Both the position numbers and the translations under genes were made by a program. From a bacterium (GTDB taxonomy: Bacteria > Krumholzibacteriota > Krumholzibacteriia > LZORAL124-64-63), in assembly GCA_016712675.1 (NCBI GenBank), contig JADJQR010000001.1, positions 4,650,001 through 4,714,000 on the forward strand: 64,000 bases of DNA. The letters run 5' to 3'. Position 1 is the first letter of the stretch, and every line of letters starts with the position of its first letter. The notes under the pieces are model-generated. The model ran no database searches. It worked only from the letters and a program-made list of their open reading frames with translations, and was not told the DNA's origin. Below are positions 1 through 7,828 of this stretch, in pieces.

Positions 1-807
1 CATCGCGTCGTACTGCAGCGTGCTGCCGGTCGAACCGCTGATGGCACCGATGGTGTAGCCGGCCGCGGTGGTCGGGCCTTCGGGGAACTCCAGCGTGTTG
101 ATGCGCACCAGGCCGCCCGCGAAGTCGCCGGGCAGGTCGGGCGTGGCCTGCTTGATGACGGTGATGTTGGCCAGCAGGTTGGCCGGCACCATGTCGAAGT
201 TGAAGCTCTTGCGGTCGCGGTCGACGTTGGTGCCGCTCATCTGGACGCCGTTGACCTCGGTGACGTTGTAGCGGTCGCCGATGCCGCGCACGAATACGTA
301 CTTGCCGTCGTTCACGGTCAGGCCGGGCACGCGCTTGAGCGCGTCGCCGCTGTTGCCGTCGGGCGAGCGCGAGATCTGCGCGGCGCTGATCGCATCGCCG
401 ATCACGCTGGCTTGCTGGCGGTTGATCATCAGCGCGCTGTCGGTCGACAGCACGCGGGTGCCGCTGACCACCATCTCGTCGGTCTCGTAGGCCTTGAAGC
501 TCTCCAGCTCGACTGCCAGTTCGAGCGGCGGCCCCGGCACCACGCGGATGTTGCCCAGGAAGCGGGTGTTGTAGCCCAGGTAGGTGGCGCGCAGCTCATA
601 GGTGCCCGGCGCCAGGTCCGGGAACTCGAAGCGCCCCTTGATGTCGGTCGAGGTCTTGTGCCCGGTGCCCACCAGCACCACGTCGGCGCCGATGAGCTCG
701 GCCTTCGAGTCGCGGTCGCGCACCAGGCCCTTCAGGCCGTCGGCCAGGGCGTTCAGCGGGGCGGCCAGCAGGCAGGCGGCCGCCACGGGCGCCAGCAATC
801 GTCGCAT
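1..807 (-). CDS. TonB-dependent receptor, N-terminal part (cut by window edge)
   Basis: The visible 269 residues begin with a signal peptide (MRRLLAPVAAACLLAAPLNALA), followed by a carboxypeptidase-regulatory-like beta domain (about residues 24-110) and a TonB plug domain. Plug features seen are SGDALKRVPGLTVNDGKY, FVRGIGDRYNVTEVNG and QATPDLPGDFAGGLVRI. Such receptors sit in the outer membrane and import substrates using energy from TonB; the ligand cannot be told. An in-frame ATG three codons upstream (816) is an alternative start, and neither has a clear ribosome binding site. The barrel lies beyond the window, so completeness cannot be judged. Confidence 0.9.
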   Translation of the reverse strand, partial: MRRLLAPVAAACLLAAPLNALADGLKGLVRDRDSKAELIGADVVLVGTGHKTSTDIKGRFEFPDLAPGTYELRATYLGYNTRFLGNIRVVPGPPLELAVELESFKAYETDEMVVSGTRVLSTDSALMINRQQASVIGDAISAAQISRSPDGNSGDALKRVPGLTVNDGKYVFVRGIGDRYNVTEVNGVQMSGTNVDRDRKSFNFDMVPANLLANITVIKQATPDLPGDFAGGLVRINTLEFPEGPTTAAGYTIGAISGSTGSTLQYDAM

Positions 808-1012
808 GGGCACCATCCGGGACGGGGATCGCGGCGGGACGCGCCAGCGCGACGCACCCCGGCGGGCGCGGGCGGCGCGGGACTGTTTGGGACAGGTTAG
901 GCGGGGAAGGTTTGGGAACGGTTAGGGTTGGGCAAAAAGGGGGTCAATCCGGGGCGGGCTCGCCTGGCGGTCGGGTGGTGGTGGCACGGCGCAAGCCCGG
1001 CTCCTGGCTGGC

Positions 1013-1030
1013 AGTTGCGCCGGCGCAACT
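1013..1030. repeat. Palindrome A copy (AGTTGCGCCGGCGCAACT)
   Basis: Perfect 18-bp inverted repeat. Both outer arms differ from the commonest form (AGTT/AACT instead of ACTT/AAGT), so symmetry is kept. The next copy is centred 34 bp downstream. Confidence 0.9.
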
Positions 1031-1046
1031 ATCGAGAATACGTGAG

Positions 1047-1064
1047 ACTTGCGCCGGCGCAAGT
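1047..1064. repeat. Palindrome A copy (ACTTGCGCCGGCGCAAGT)
   Basis: Perfect 18-bp copy of the commonest form, in the divergent region upstream of the beta-helix gene. Confidence 0.95.
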
Positions 1065-1237
1065 CGAGTGGCCGCGCGCGAATCGTCCACCATGTCGTCA
1101 GTTTGCGTCGCAAAGTGACGGCAAGGTGCGCAAGCCGTACCCCATGCCTCGATGTTCCCCTCGCGGCCCCCAACAAGACAAGCCCCATCCAAGATGCACC
1201 TGTGCTCTTGATCGCAAGTCGACAATCAGCAATCGGT

Positions 1238-1267
1238 TTGAACGGTGGCGAATCAGTGCGCTACTGT
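1238..1267 (+). promoter_or_regulatory. Possible sigma70-like promoter of the beta-helix gene
   Basis: TTGAAC, 18-base spacer, TACTGT. The -10 box is weak. It would give a leader of roughly 80 bases to the ATG at 1354. Read by eye only. Confidence 0.3.
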
Positions 1268-1353
1268 GCCCGGCGGCGTGCATACTTGGCGCGGCTGACG
1301 ACCGCGAGCGGTTCCCTGACGTCGCGAATCACCCTGATCCAATGAGGACGACC

Positions 1354-2421
1354 ATGCGAATGTCGATATGTTTGGTCGCCTGCATGTGCTTGGCCATTCC
1401 GGCAATCGGCGCCACCTGGCACGTTGCGAAAGACGGTTCGGGCGACTTCAGCGTGATCCAGGACGCGGTCAATGCGGCTGCGTCCGGAGATACGATTCGT
1501 ATCGGGCCGGGCCGGTATGATGACAAGCACCTGATTGGCAATCCTCCATGGCAACAGTTTGCGAGGATCCATGTGGTGCAACAGCAGCTCACAATCGTTG
1601 GGGCGGGCCAGGACCGGACGGTCATCGGGCCGGCGCAAGCTTGGACAGTAATTCAAGGCGATGATTCGGGCGCCTACGTTAGTGGCTACTACGGAGCTGC
1701 GGTGGTGAGGATCGAGGAGTTGAGATTCGAGAACACCAGCAAGGGGGTCGCGAGTGTTAACGGAATCGACTCATTGTTGGTTGCGCGCTGTTCGTTCGGC
1801 GGACACCGCAGAGGCGTCGACGCGAGTGCAGCCTATTCCGAGATTGGCGGGTGTCGCTTTGAGGGCGCAGCTTCCACCAGCTACTCCCACTTAGGGTCAT
1901 TCAGCGCTGATGTACTCCGTGTTGACGGATGCACATTCATTCTGGATCTGCAGCCGCCCGTTCCACAGCAGCATATGACGATACAATCGACCGCAGGCGC
2001 CGAAGTCAGCAATTGTACGTTTCTGAATGGAACGGCAGGCATCGTCGTGACTGTCGGCTCCAATGCGCTCATTCGAGAGTGCCGCTTTGATGGTCAATCC
2101 CAAGGCGGTGTGGCCAATGGCGGTCGCAGGATTGCCATCGAACGTTGCCAATTCACCCGCCAGCGCAGTGCCCTGGACCAATACGGTACCCAGGCCATCT
2201 GGGCCGTAGACAACATCCACGTTTCCGACGTGACCCTGGCCACGCTGGACATGACAAACAACTGGTGGGGCACCGCCGACCCCGACAGCATCCAGGCTTG
2301 GATCTACGACGGCAACGACCGCCCCGAGGACCCGTACTTCATCCAGTGGGACCCGTTCCTTCCGGGTCCGCTGCCGGCGCAGAAGAAGAGCCTGGGGGGC
2401 GTGAAGGCGTTGTTCCGGTAG
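1354..2421 (+). CDS. Secreted right-handed beta-helix protein
   Basis: 355-residue protein with a signal peptide (MRMSICLVACMCLAIPAIGA), then the opening typical of parallel beta-helix proteins: WHVAKDGSGDFSVIQDAV, followed by GDTIRIGPGRY. Repeated short turns such as VARCSFGG, VSNCTFLNG and IRECRFDGQ mark the coils of the helix. The end (NNWWGTADPDSIQAWIYDG) is the usual closing motif of such proteins. Members bind or cleave polysaccharides, but no catalytic residues can be assigned, so a binding role is equally possible. The start at 1354 is chosen for GAGG six bases upstream and the clean signal peptide; ATG at 1342 is also in frame. Codon use is less GC-biased than its neighbours. Confidence 0.8.
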   Translation: MRMSICLVACMCLAIPAIGATWHVAKDGSGDFSVIQDAVNAAASGDTIRIGPGRYDDKHLIGNPPWQQFARIHVVQQQLTIVGAGQDRTVIGPAQAWTVIQGDDSGAYVSGYYGAAVVRIEELRFENTSKGVASVNGIDSLLVARCSFGGHRRGVDASAAYSEIGGCRFEGAASTSYSHLGSFSADVLRVDGCTFILDLQPPVPQQHMTIQSTAGAEVSNCTFLNGTAGIVVTVGSNALIRECRFDGQSQGGVANGGRRIAIERCQFTRQRSALDQYGTQAIWAVDNIHVSDVTLATLDMTNNWWGTADPDSIQAWIYDGNDRPEDPYFIQWDPFLPGPLPAQKKSLGGVKALFR

Positions 2422-2457
2422 TCGCCGGCGGCCCTTGGTGGGGGCGGGCGGCGCTGG

Positions 2458-2475
2458 ACTTGCGCCGGCGCAAGT
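2458..2475. repeat. Palindrome A copy (ACTTGCGCCGGCGCAAGT)
   Basis: Perfect 18-bp copy between two plus-strand genes, 37 bases after the beta-helix stop and about 60 before the nucleotidyltransferase start. Confidence 0.95.
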
Positions 2476-2534
2476 GGTCGTGCCGGGCGGCAGGGTGGAA
2501 GTCCGACGCGATCCGGTGTATCATCACCGGTACC

Positions 2535-3080
2535 ATGAACGACCAACTCGAATTCCTGGGCTTCGTCGTGCGCCGCCTTGAAGAGGCGGGCGTGCCGTAT
2601 ATGCTGACGGGTTCGGTGGCCATGTCGCTCTACGGCCAGCCGCGGATGACGCGCGACATCGACCTGGTGGTCGAGTGCGCCTCGACGGACGCGGCGGCCT
2701 GGGTGCGCATGTTCGAGGCCGAATGCTACATCAGCCCCGAGGCCGTGGCGGACGCGATCGCGCGCGGCGGCATGTTCAACGTGATCCACAACGAAGGCGT
2801 GGCCAAGGCCGACTTCATCGTCCGGCGCGACAGCGAGTATCGTCGGGTCGAGTTCGCGCGGCGGCAGCGCAGGCGCATCGGCGAAGTCGAGGTGTCGGTG
2901 GTGGCGCGCGAGGATCTGGTGCTGTCGAAGCTCGTGTGGTGGAAGGAGGGCGAATCTCCGCAGCAGCGCGCGGACCTTGTCGTCCTTCTGGAGTCTACGG
3001 CTGGCCTTGATCTCGCCTACCTCGAAGACTGGGCGGCCAGGCTGGGTATTGGCCCGCAACTCAGGGAGCTGCTCGGATGA
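2535..3080 (+). CDS. Nucleotidyltransferase-fold protein (AbiEii/DUF6036-like)
   Basis: 181 residues. Near the N-terminus it carries the polymerase-beta-type nucleotidyltransferase signature: GSVAMSLYGQPRMTRDIDLVVE, i.e. a GS pair followed by a DxD metal-binding motif. A later acidic/lysine stretch (VAREDLVLSKLVWWKEG) matches the second half of AbiEii-like and DUF6036-like families, where a KL-x(3)-R/G segment is common. Such proteins are often toxins or stand-alone transferases with unknown acceptors. Its stop overlaps the next start (ATGA), so the two are probably translated together. ATG at 2535 starts just before the conserved domain. The acceptor substrate cannot be inferred. Confidence 0.75.
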   Translation: MNDQLEFLGFVVRRLEEAGVPYMLTGSVAMSLYGQPRMTRDIDLVVECASTDAAAWVRMFEAECYISPEAVADAIARGGMFNVIHNEGVAKADFIVRRDSEYRRVEFARRQRRRIGEVEVSVVAREDLVLSKLVWWKEGESPQQRADLVVLLESTAGLDLAYLEDWAARLGIGPQLRELLG

Positions 3081-3349
3081 GCCGCGATACATCCGCGGAG
3101 GCGCAGGCCCGCTATCGCGACATGCTCATGGCCCTGACGCCCGAGCAGCGCCTCATCATGTGCACGCGCATGTGGGCCGACGCCCGCGCGCTGGTGATCG
3201 CCGGCCTTGCCGACGAACCCAACCCCGAAGGCCATTCGCTGCGGGCTCGGATCTTCCTGCGCATGTACGGGCGTGATTTCGAGCCTGCCGAGCGGGCGCG
3301 CATCGTGGCATGGTTCGATGAGCGGGAGCGCGGGTCGGTCGCCGGCTGA
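3077..3349 (+). CDS. Small hypothetical partner of the nucleotidyltransferase
   Basis: 90-residue, mostly helical, charged protein of no family I recognise. It overlaps the upstream nucleotidyltransferase gene by four bases (ATGA), which implies translational coupling. The stretch LTPEQRLIMCTRMWADARALVIAGL resembles small proteins that accompany nucleotidyltransferase-fold genes in other bacteria. It could be an antitoxin or a regulatory subunit, but nothing in the sequence decides this. No DNA-binding motif is obvious. Confidence 0.65.
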   Translation: MSRDTSAEAQARYRDMLMALTPEQRLIMCTRMWADARALVIAGLADEPNPEGHSLRARIFLRMYGRDFEPAERARIVAWFDERERGSVAG

Positions 3350-3396
3350 GTACCTGAGGCCGACACTGGTCCTGGGCCGGAATCGGGCCGGGCCGG

Positions 3397-3413
3397 ACTT
3401 GCGCCGGCGCAAG
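3397..3413. repeat. Palindrome A copy, 17 of 18 bases
   Basis: ACTTGCGCCGGCGCAAG followed by C instead of T. It ends 14 bases before the TTG start of the next gene, so it abuts the ribosome binding site (GGGGAG). Confidence 0.9.
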
Positions 3414-3427
3414 CGCGGGGAGCCACC

Positions 3428-4588
3428 TTGCGAGTCGCGCAGCTGATCGAGAATCTCGACACGGGCGGGGCCGAAAGCGTCGCGGTGTCTCTCGCCAACG
3501 CGATGGCGGCCCGCGGCCACGAATCCCATCTCATCGTCGTGCACGGCGGGGGCGGCCTGCGGTCGGCGGTCGCACCGGCCGTGATCTTCACGGACCTGGA
3601 CCGTCCGCGCACCAGCGGATTCCCGCCGAGCCTCCTGGCGTACCGCCTCGGCACCTGCCGGCGGCTCGCGGAGGTCCTCGTCCGGCACCGGATCGAGGTC
3701 GTGCAGAGCCATCTGCCGCAGGCGAACTTCCTGGCGTTGTGGATCGCCTGCCGGCGCCTGGCGCGGGTCTACCCGACGGTGCACAACAATCGCGAGTTCG
3801 ACTACGGGCAGCGGACGCGCCTCAAGCTGGCGGCCAGACGACAGGCCTACCGTCTGCTGCTCCGATGCTGCGACGGGATGGTCGCCGTGTCCGAGCAGGT
3901 CGGGCGCAGCCTGGCGCGCGAGCTGCGTGTTCGCGGCGACCGGATCGTCGCGATCCCCAATGGCGTCGTTCTTCCGGACGAAGACGATGTGGGCGGACGC
4001 GAAGCACACCGGCAAGCCTGGGGCCTCGATCCCGACGCGGTGCTGATCCTCGGCATCGGGCGCCTGGTCGCGCAGAAGGGCCACTCGGACCTGGTGCGGG
4101 CGCTGGCGCTGCCGGGCGCCGATCCGTCGTGGCGCGTGGTCGTCGCCGGCGAGGGCGGGGAACGCCCGGCGCTGGAGGACCTGGTCCGCACCTGCGGCCT
4201 GCAGGACCGCGTGCGGCTCGTCGGGCACGTGTCCGACATCGCCACCCTCCTGTCCGCCGCGGACATCGTCTGCCTGCCTTCGCGATACGAAGGGTTGTCG
4301 CTCGCGTTGCTCGAGGCGCTGGCGGCCGCGAAGGCCGTGTGCGCCGCGCGCATCGAAGGCACGGTCGACATCGTGACCGACGGCCGTGAAGCGCTGCTCG
4401 CGGATCCGGGCGATGTCCCGGCGCTCGCGGCGTGCCTGCATCGGCTGACCGACGATCCGTCGCTGCGCGCGCGCCTTGGCGCGGCCGGCCGCGAGCTCGT
4501 GGCGCAACGCTACACGCGCGACCGGCAGGTGGCCGCCCTCGAGCGGCTCTATGCCGGCGAACGGCGCCAGGGCAGGCGCCGCCCGTAG
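3428..4588 (+). CDS. Glycosyltransferase family 4
   Basis: 386 residues. The N-terminus RVAQLIENLDTGGAESVAVSLA is the classic acceptor-side opening of GT4 enzymes; the C-terminal half has the donor-binding fold with GIGRLVAQKGHSDLVRAL and the E-x7-E region (SRYEGLSLALLEALA). It should transfer a sugar from a nucleotide donor during surface polysaccharide assembly. The start is TTG at 3428, with GGGGAG seven bases upstream; no later start keeps the conserved opening. The 3' end overlaps the convergent DUF418 gene by 40 bases. It opens the polysaccharide region that runs to about 10.3 kb. Sugar specificity is unknown. Confidence 0.88.
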   Translation: MRVAQLIENLDTGGAESVAVSLANAMAARGHESHLIVVHGGGGLRSAVAPAVIFTDLDRPRTSGFPPSLLAYRLGTCRRLAEVLVRHRIEVVQSHLPQANFLALWIACRRLARVYPTVHNNREFDYGQRTRLKLAARRQAYRLLLRCCDGMVAVSEQVGRSLARELRVRGDRIVAIPNGVVLPDEDDVGGREAHRQAWGLDPDAVLILGIGRLVAQKGHSDLVRALALPGADPSWRVVVAGEGGERPALEDLVRTCGLQDRVRLVGHVSDIATLLSAADIVCLPSRYEGLSLALLEALAAAKAVCAARIEGTVDIVTDGREALLADPGDVPALAACLHRLTDDPSLRARLGAAGRELVAQRYTRDRQVAALERLYAGERRQGRRRP

Positions 4589-5751
4589 GCGACCGCCCGC
4601 AGCAGCCACTCGAGCGGTCCGTGCGCGAAGCGGCGCTGCCACCAGACGCTGGCCAGCACCTGGACGCCCCAGATCATCAGCACCAGCCCGGCCTGTCCGA
4701 TCCGCGGCACGCGCCCGAAGAGCCCCAGCCCGCCCCCGCAGAAGACGGCCAGGCAGATCAGCGTCTGCACGATGTAGTTCGACAGCGACAGGCGGCCGAC
4801 CACCGCCAGCCGGGACACGATCGCGCGACCGGCCCGCTGCCGTGCCGCGAGGTCGATCGCCATCACCCAGGCCAGGGAGGCGATCGTGACGACCCCGAAC
4901 TCATAGGCCAGCGCGAGGGGAAACAGCGCGCGGGGTTGCCACGACGGCAGGAGCGCGGCCTGGACCGCGGCGACGGACAACGGCAGCCCCGCACCGAGGG
5001 AGAGGGCCGCAATACGGATGCAGGTACGGCTGTGGAGCGCACCGCTCAGCAGCCCCAGGCGGTAGAACGCCATGCCGAGCAGGGCCAGGGCCGCGACGCG
5101 CCAGACGAGGTAGACCGGGATCACGAACGAATAGTAGTCGAGCGAGCGCGCCACGCGGAGCGACTGCTGGTCGCTCCAGCTTCCCCGCTGGAGCTCGACC
5201 TGGCGCGCCGTCGCCGCGGCGGACGGCTCCCAGTCGCGGTCGAAGCAGGCGGACTCGGTGAGTGGGCGCCGCAGCTCGGCAGCGCCGGTGGCGACCATCA
5301 GGGCCGGCCCGCCCAGGCCCGCCGCCAGCGCCGCCACCAGCAGCCAGCGGGTGCCCAGGCGCCTGGCCGGATAGACCAGCGTGCCGGCCAGCGCCATCAC
5401 GAAGAGGATGTCGCCGTCCCACAGGAGCCCGCCGTGCGCAAGCCCGAGCACCGCCAGCATCGCCATGCGGCGCAGGTGGACGCCGCGGTCGCGCGGGCCA
5501 CTGCCGCCGAACAGCATCGCCGCGCCGAACACCATCATGAGCATCGAGAAGAACCGGCCGTTGAAGAGCAGGTTCGCCACGTGCCAGGCCACGCGGTTCC
5601 AGCCGGTGGCATCGCCGAACGAGATCGGATGGAAGAAGCCCTCGTGGGGCATGGCGAACAGCTGGATGTTGTCCACGAGGATGCCGAGGACGGCCGCGCC
5701 GCGCAACGCATCCAGCAGTTCGAGGCGTTCGCCTCGCGCGCCGTCGGCCAC
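4549..5751 (-). CDS. DUF418 family membrane protein
   Basis: 400-residue polytopic membrane protein. The opening LELLDALRGAAVLGILVDNI and the C-terminal core with FGRVPRIGQAGLVLMIWGVQ and the closing FAHGPLEWLLRAV motif are those of the YeiB/DUF418 family, related to membrane acyltransferases. Function is not established in the family. The GTG start at 5751 is chosen because AGGAGG lies six bases upstream; an earlier in-frame ATG at 5847 adds unconserved residues. It is convergent with, and overlaps, the glycosyltransferase gene. A role in modifying surface sugars is suggested only by the neighbours. Confidence 0.85.
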   Translation of the reverse strand: MADGARGERLELLDALRGAAVLGILVDNIQLFAMPHEGFFHPISFGDATGWNRVAWHVANLLFNGRFFSMLMMVFGAAMLFGGSGPRDRGVHLRRMAMLAVLGLAHGGLLWDGDILFVMALAGTLVYPARRLGTRWLLVAALAAGLGGPALMVATGAAELRRPLTESACFDRDWEPSAAATARQVELQRGSWSDQQSLRVARSLDYYSFVIPVYLVWRVAALALLGMAFYRLGLLSGALHSRTCIRIAALSLGAGLPLSVAAVQAALLPSWQPRALFPLALAYEFGVVTIASLAWVMAIDLAARQRAGRAIVSRLAVVGRLSLSNYIVQTLICLAVFCGGGLGLFGRVPRIGQAGLVLMIWGVQVLASVWWQRRFAHGPLEWLLRAVAYGRRLPWRRSPA

Positions 5752-5878
5752 GGTGGCCCTCCTGGGTTCCTGGCATCCCTCAACTGGCTGCCGAACATAC
5801 CACTTCCCGGCGCCGGCGCGCTCCCCTACAATGAACAGGAGGGGCATCCCGCTCGACGGTCATGACGGGGGCGATCCA

Positions 5879-6724
5879 GTGTCACTCGTGACGACACCGG
5901 CCACGACGACGGAACCGGTGGGAGCCTCCTGGCACCCTGTGCGCCATCCGCACGTCGACATCCTCGGTATCCCGGTGACCAGCGCCACGCGCGCCGCGAT
6001 CACCGCCGACCTGCTCGATGGCCTCCGCTCGCCGGCGGATCGCTGCCACCTGCTGTTCTTCGTCAACGCCCACGGCTGCAATGTCGCCTTTCGCGATGCC
6101 GCATACGCGCGGGCGCTCGGTCAGGCCACCTGGATCCTCAACGACGGCATCGGGATGGAGATCGCCGCGCGCGCGTGCGGCCGCCGCTTCGCCGAGAATC
6201 TCAACGGGTCCGACCTCATCGACGAGGGCGACGTCCTCCGCCGCTGCGCCGACGAGGGCATCCCGGTCTTCCTGCTCGGGGCCAGGCCCGAGACGCTCGA
6301 GCGGGCGATCCTTGGCTATCAGGGGCGTTACCCCGGCCTGATCGTGGCCGGCGCCCACCACGGCTACTTCGATCACGACGACGACGACGCGGCGCGCGAG
6401 ATCAGTGCCCGGATCGGTCGCAGCGGCGCCCGCGTGCTCCTGGCGGGTCTCGGGGTCCCGCTGCAGGAGATCTGGCTGGCGCGCCACAGGTCCCAGCTGC
6501 CGTGCCGGCTGGCGATCGCCCTCGGCGGCTCGCTGGATCAGGTGGCCGGCGATGTCCCCCGCGCGCCGCGCATCTGGATCCGACTCCGCCTCGAATGGCT
6601 CTTCCGCCTGTTCCAGGAGCCGCGGCGCCTGTGGCGCCGATACCTGCTGGGCAATGTTGTCTTCCTGGCGCGCGTCGCGCTGCGTCGCCGCGGGCTCTAT
6701 GGCACGACGACCGGAGCTCCCTGA
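5879..6724 (+). CDS. WecG/TagA/CpsF family glycosyltransferase (GT26)
   Basis: 281 residues. Family motifs are NAHGCNVAFRDAAYARAL, NDGIGMEIAARACGRR followed by NLNGSDL, the nucleotide-sugar region RVLLAGLGVPLQEIWLARHR, and the end RLEWLFRLFQEPRRLWRRYLLGN. These enzymes add N-acetylmannosamine-type or related sugars to lipid-linked intermediates at the inner membrane face. GTG at 5879 follows a G-run at typical spacing; ATG at 5831 and GTG at 5888 are in-frame alternatives. It abuts the radical SAM gene with no gap, so the two are likely co-transcribed. The 127 bases to the divergent DUF418 gene presumably hold both promoters. Confidence 0.88.
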   Translation: MSLVTTPATTTEPVGASWHPVRHPHVDILGIPVTSATRAAITADLLDGLRSPADRCHLLFFVNAHGCNVAFRDAAYARALGQATWILNDGIGMEIAARACGRRFAENLNGSDLIDEGDVLRRCADEGIPVFLLGARPETLERAILGYQGRYPGLIVAGAHHGYFDHDDDDAAREISARIGRSGARVLLAGLGVPLQEIWLARHRSQLPCRLAIALGGSLDQVAGDVPRAPRIWIRLRLEWLFRLFQEPRRLWRRYLLGNVVFLARVALRRRGLYGTTTGAP

Positions 6725-7828
6725 ATGCGCGCGACGCGACTCCTCGCGCTCGGGATGGGGCGGGCCGGCCAACTGGTTCGCGAAGATCTCTACATCCGGA
6801 CCGGCCTGGACCTGACGCGACCGTACGCCATCCGCGGGCTGCTGACGCGCCGCTGCAACTACCGCTGCGAGTACTGCGGTGACTGGCGCCAGGATTCCTA
6901 CGACGGCGAGATGGACCGCGAGCAGTGGCAGGAGGCGCTGGCCAGCCTGAAGCGCCACATCGGCGGCTTCACGATCCAGTTCTCCGGCGGCGAGCCCTTC
7001 GTGTTCCCGGGCTTCTGCGAGCTGATGGAGTACTGCCGGGACAACGGCATCCTGGCCGGTGCGGTCTCGAACGGCTCGCGGCTCGACGGCGAGATCCTGC
7101 GCCGCTTCGTGGCCGCACGCCCGGCCAACCTCGACCTCTCCGTGGACGGCGCCAGCCCGGCCAGCCACGATGCGGCCAGGGGCGTGCCCGGCTCCCTGGC
7201 GCGCATCGAGGCGGGGCTGGCGCGGTTGCGGCGCGAGATGACGGCCCAGGGCGTCGACTTCCCGATCCGGATCAAGACGACGGTGCACTCCCGCAACTTC
7301 CGCGAGCTGGGGGCCCTCGTGCGCTGGGTCGAGCAGGTCGGGGCGACCACCATCAGCTTCCAGCCCGTGCGCCACTGGACCCCGGAAGTAACAGACCACC
7401 TGTGGCTGTCTGCGGCGGAGCAGGCGGACCTGGCGCGCGTCGTGGAGGAACTCGTGGCGCTGGGCGCCGCGGGGGCGCCGATCGAGACCCCCGCGGAGAA
7501 GATCCGCACCTGGTCCGACTACTTCCAGGGCCTGCCGACGGAACCCGGCCTGCGTCCCTGCCGCGTCGCGATGGGCGACTACCACATCCAGCCCAACGGC
7601 GACGTCTTCGTCTGCTGGCTGCACGAGCCGATCGGCAACGTGCGGGAGCAGGAGGCGCGGGAGATCTGGCAGGGTGCGCAGGCGCGCGAGCTGCGGGCGC
7701 GCCTGCTCGACTGCCCCAAGTTCGGCCACCCCGACTGCGCGCATTCGTGCCTGGCGCGCCGTCCGCTGCGGCACGAGCTGCGGCGGGGCCTGCTGGTGCT
7801 GCGCCGATCCGGATCACGCCGCGCCTAG
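6725..7828 (+). CDS. Radical SAM protein with SPASM-like C-terminus
   Basis: 367 residues. The radical SAM cluster motif is CNYRCEYC (Cys44, Cys48, Cys51), followed by FSGGEPFVFPGF for SAM binding. The C-terminal part has more cysteines in PCRVAMGDYHIQPNGDVFVCW and in LDCPKFGHPDCAHSCLARR, the pattern of auxiliary-cluster SPASM/twitch domains. Such enzymes mature peptides or modify sugars and lipids by radical chemistry. No precursor peptide gene is visible nearby. The gene begins directly after the WecG/TagA stop, so its substrate may be a glycan or glycolipid; that is inference. It ends four bases inside the convergent GT2 gene. Confidence 0.85.
   Translation: MRATRLLALGMGRAGQLVREDLYIRTGLDLTRPYAIRGLLTRRCNYRCEYCGDWRQDSYDGEMDREQWQEALASLKRHIGGFTIQFSGGEPFVFPGFCELMEYCRDNGILAGAVSNGSRLDGEILRRFVAARPANLDLSVDGASPASHDAARGVPGSLARIEAGLARLRREMTAQGVDFPIRIKTTVHSRNFRELGALVRWVEQVGATTISFQPVRHWTPEVTDHLWLSAAEQADLARVVEELVALGAAGAPIETPAEKIRTWSDYFQGLPTEPGLRPCRVAMGDYHIQPNGDVFVCWLHEPIGNVREQEAREIWQGAQARELRARLLDCPKFGHPDCAHSCLARRPLRHELRRGLLVLRRSGSRRA

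Larger units (their letters stand above)
808..1353. other. Divergent intergenic region with palindromes
   Basis: About 540 bases between the receptor (minus) and the beta-helix gene (plus). It holds two copies of the TTGCGCCGGCGCAA palindrome and a shorter odd palindrome, TTTGCGTCGCAAA (1102-1114), that looks like a shrunken member. A sigma70-like promoter for the plus gene is possible: TTGAAC at 1238-1243, an 18-base spacer and TACTGT at 1262-1267. No further gene is convincing; an open frame running through it from 928 has no start signal. Confidence 0.5.

Noticed and set aside
928-1353. Longer reading frame in front of the beta-helix gene
   Set aside because: It runs through two palindromes and has no ribosome binding site; the signal peptide begins at 1354.
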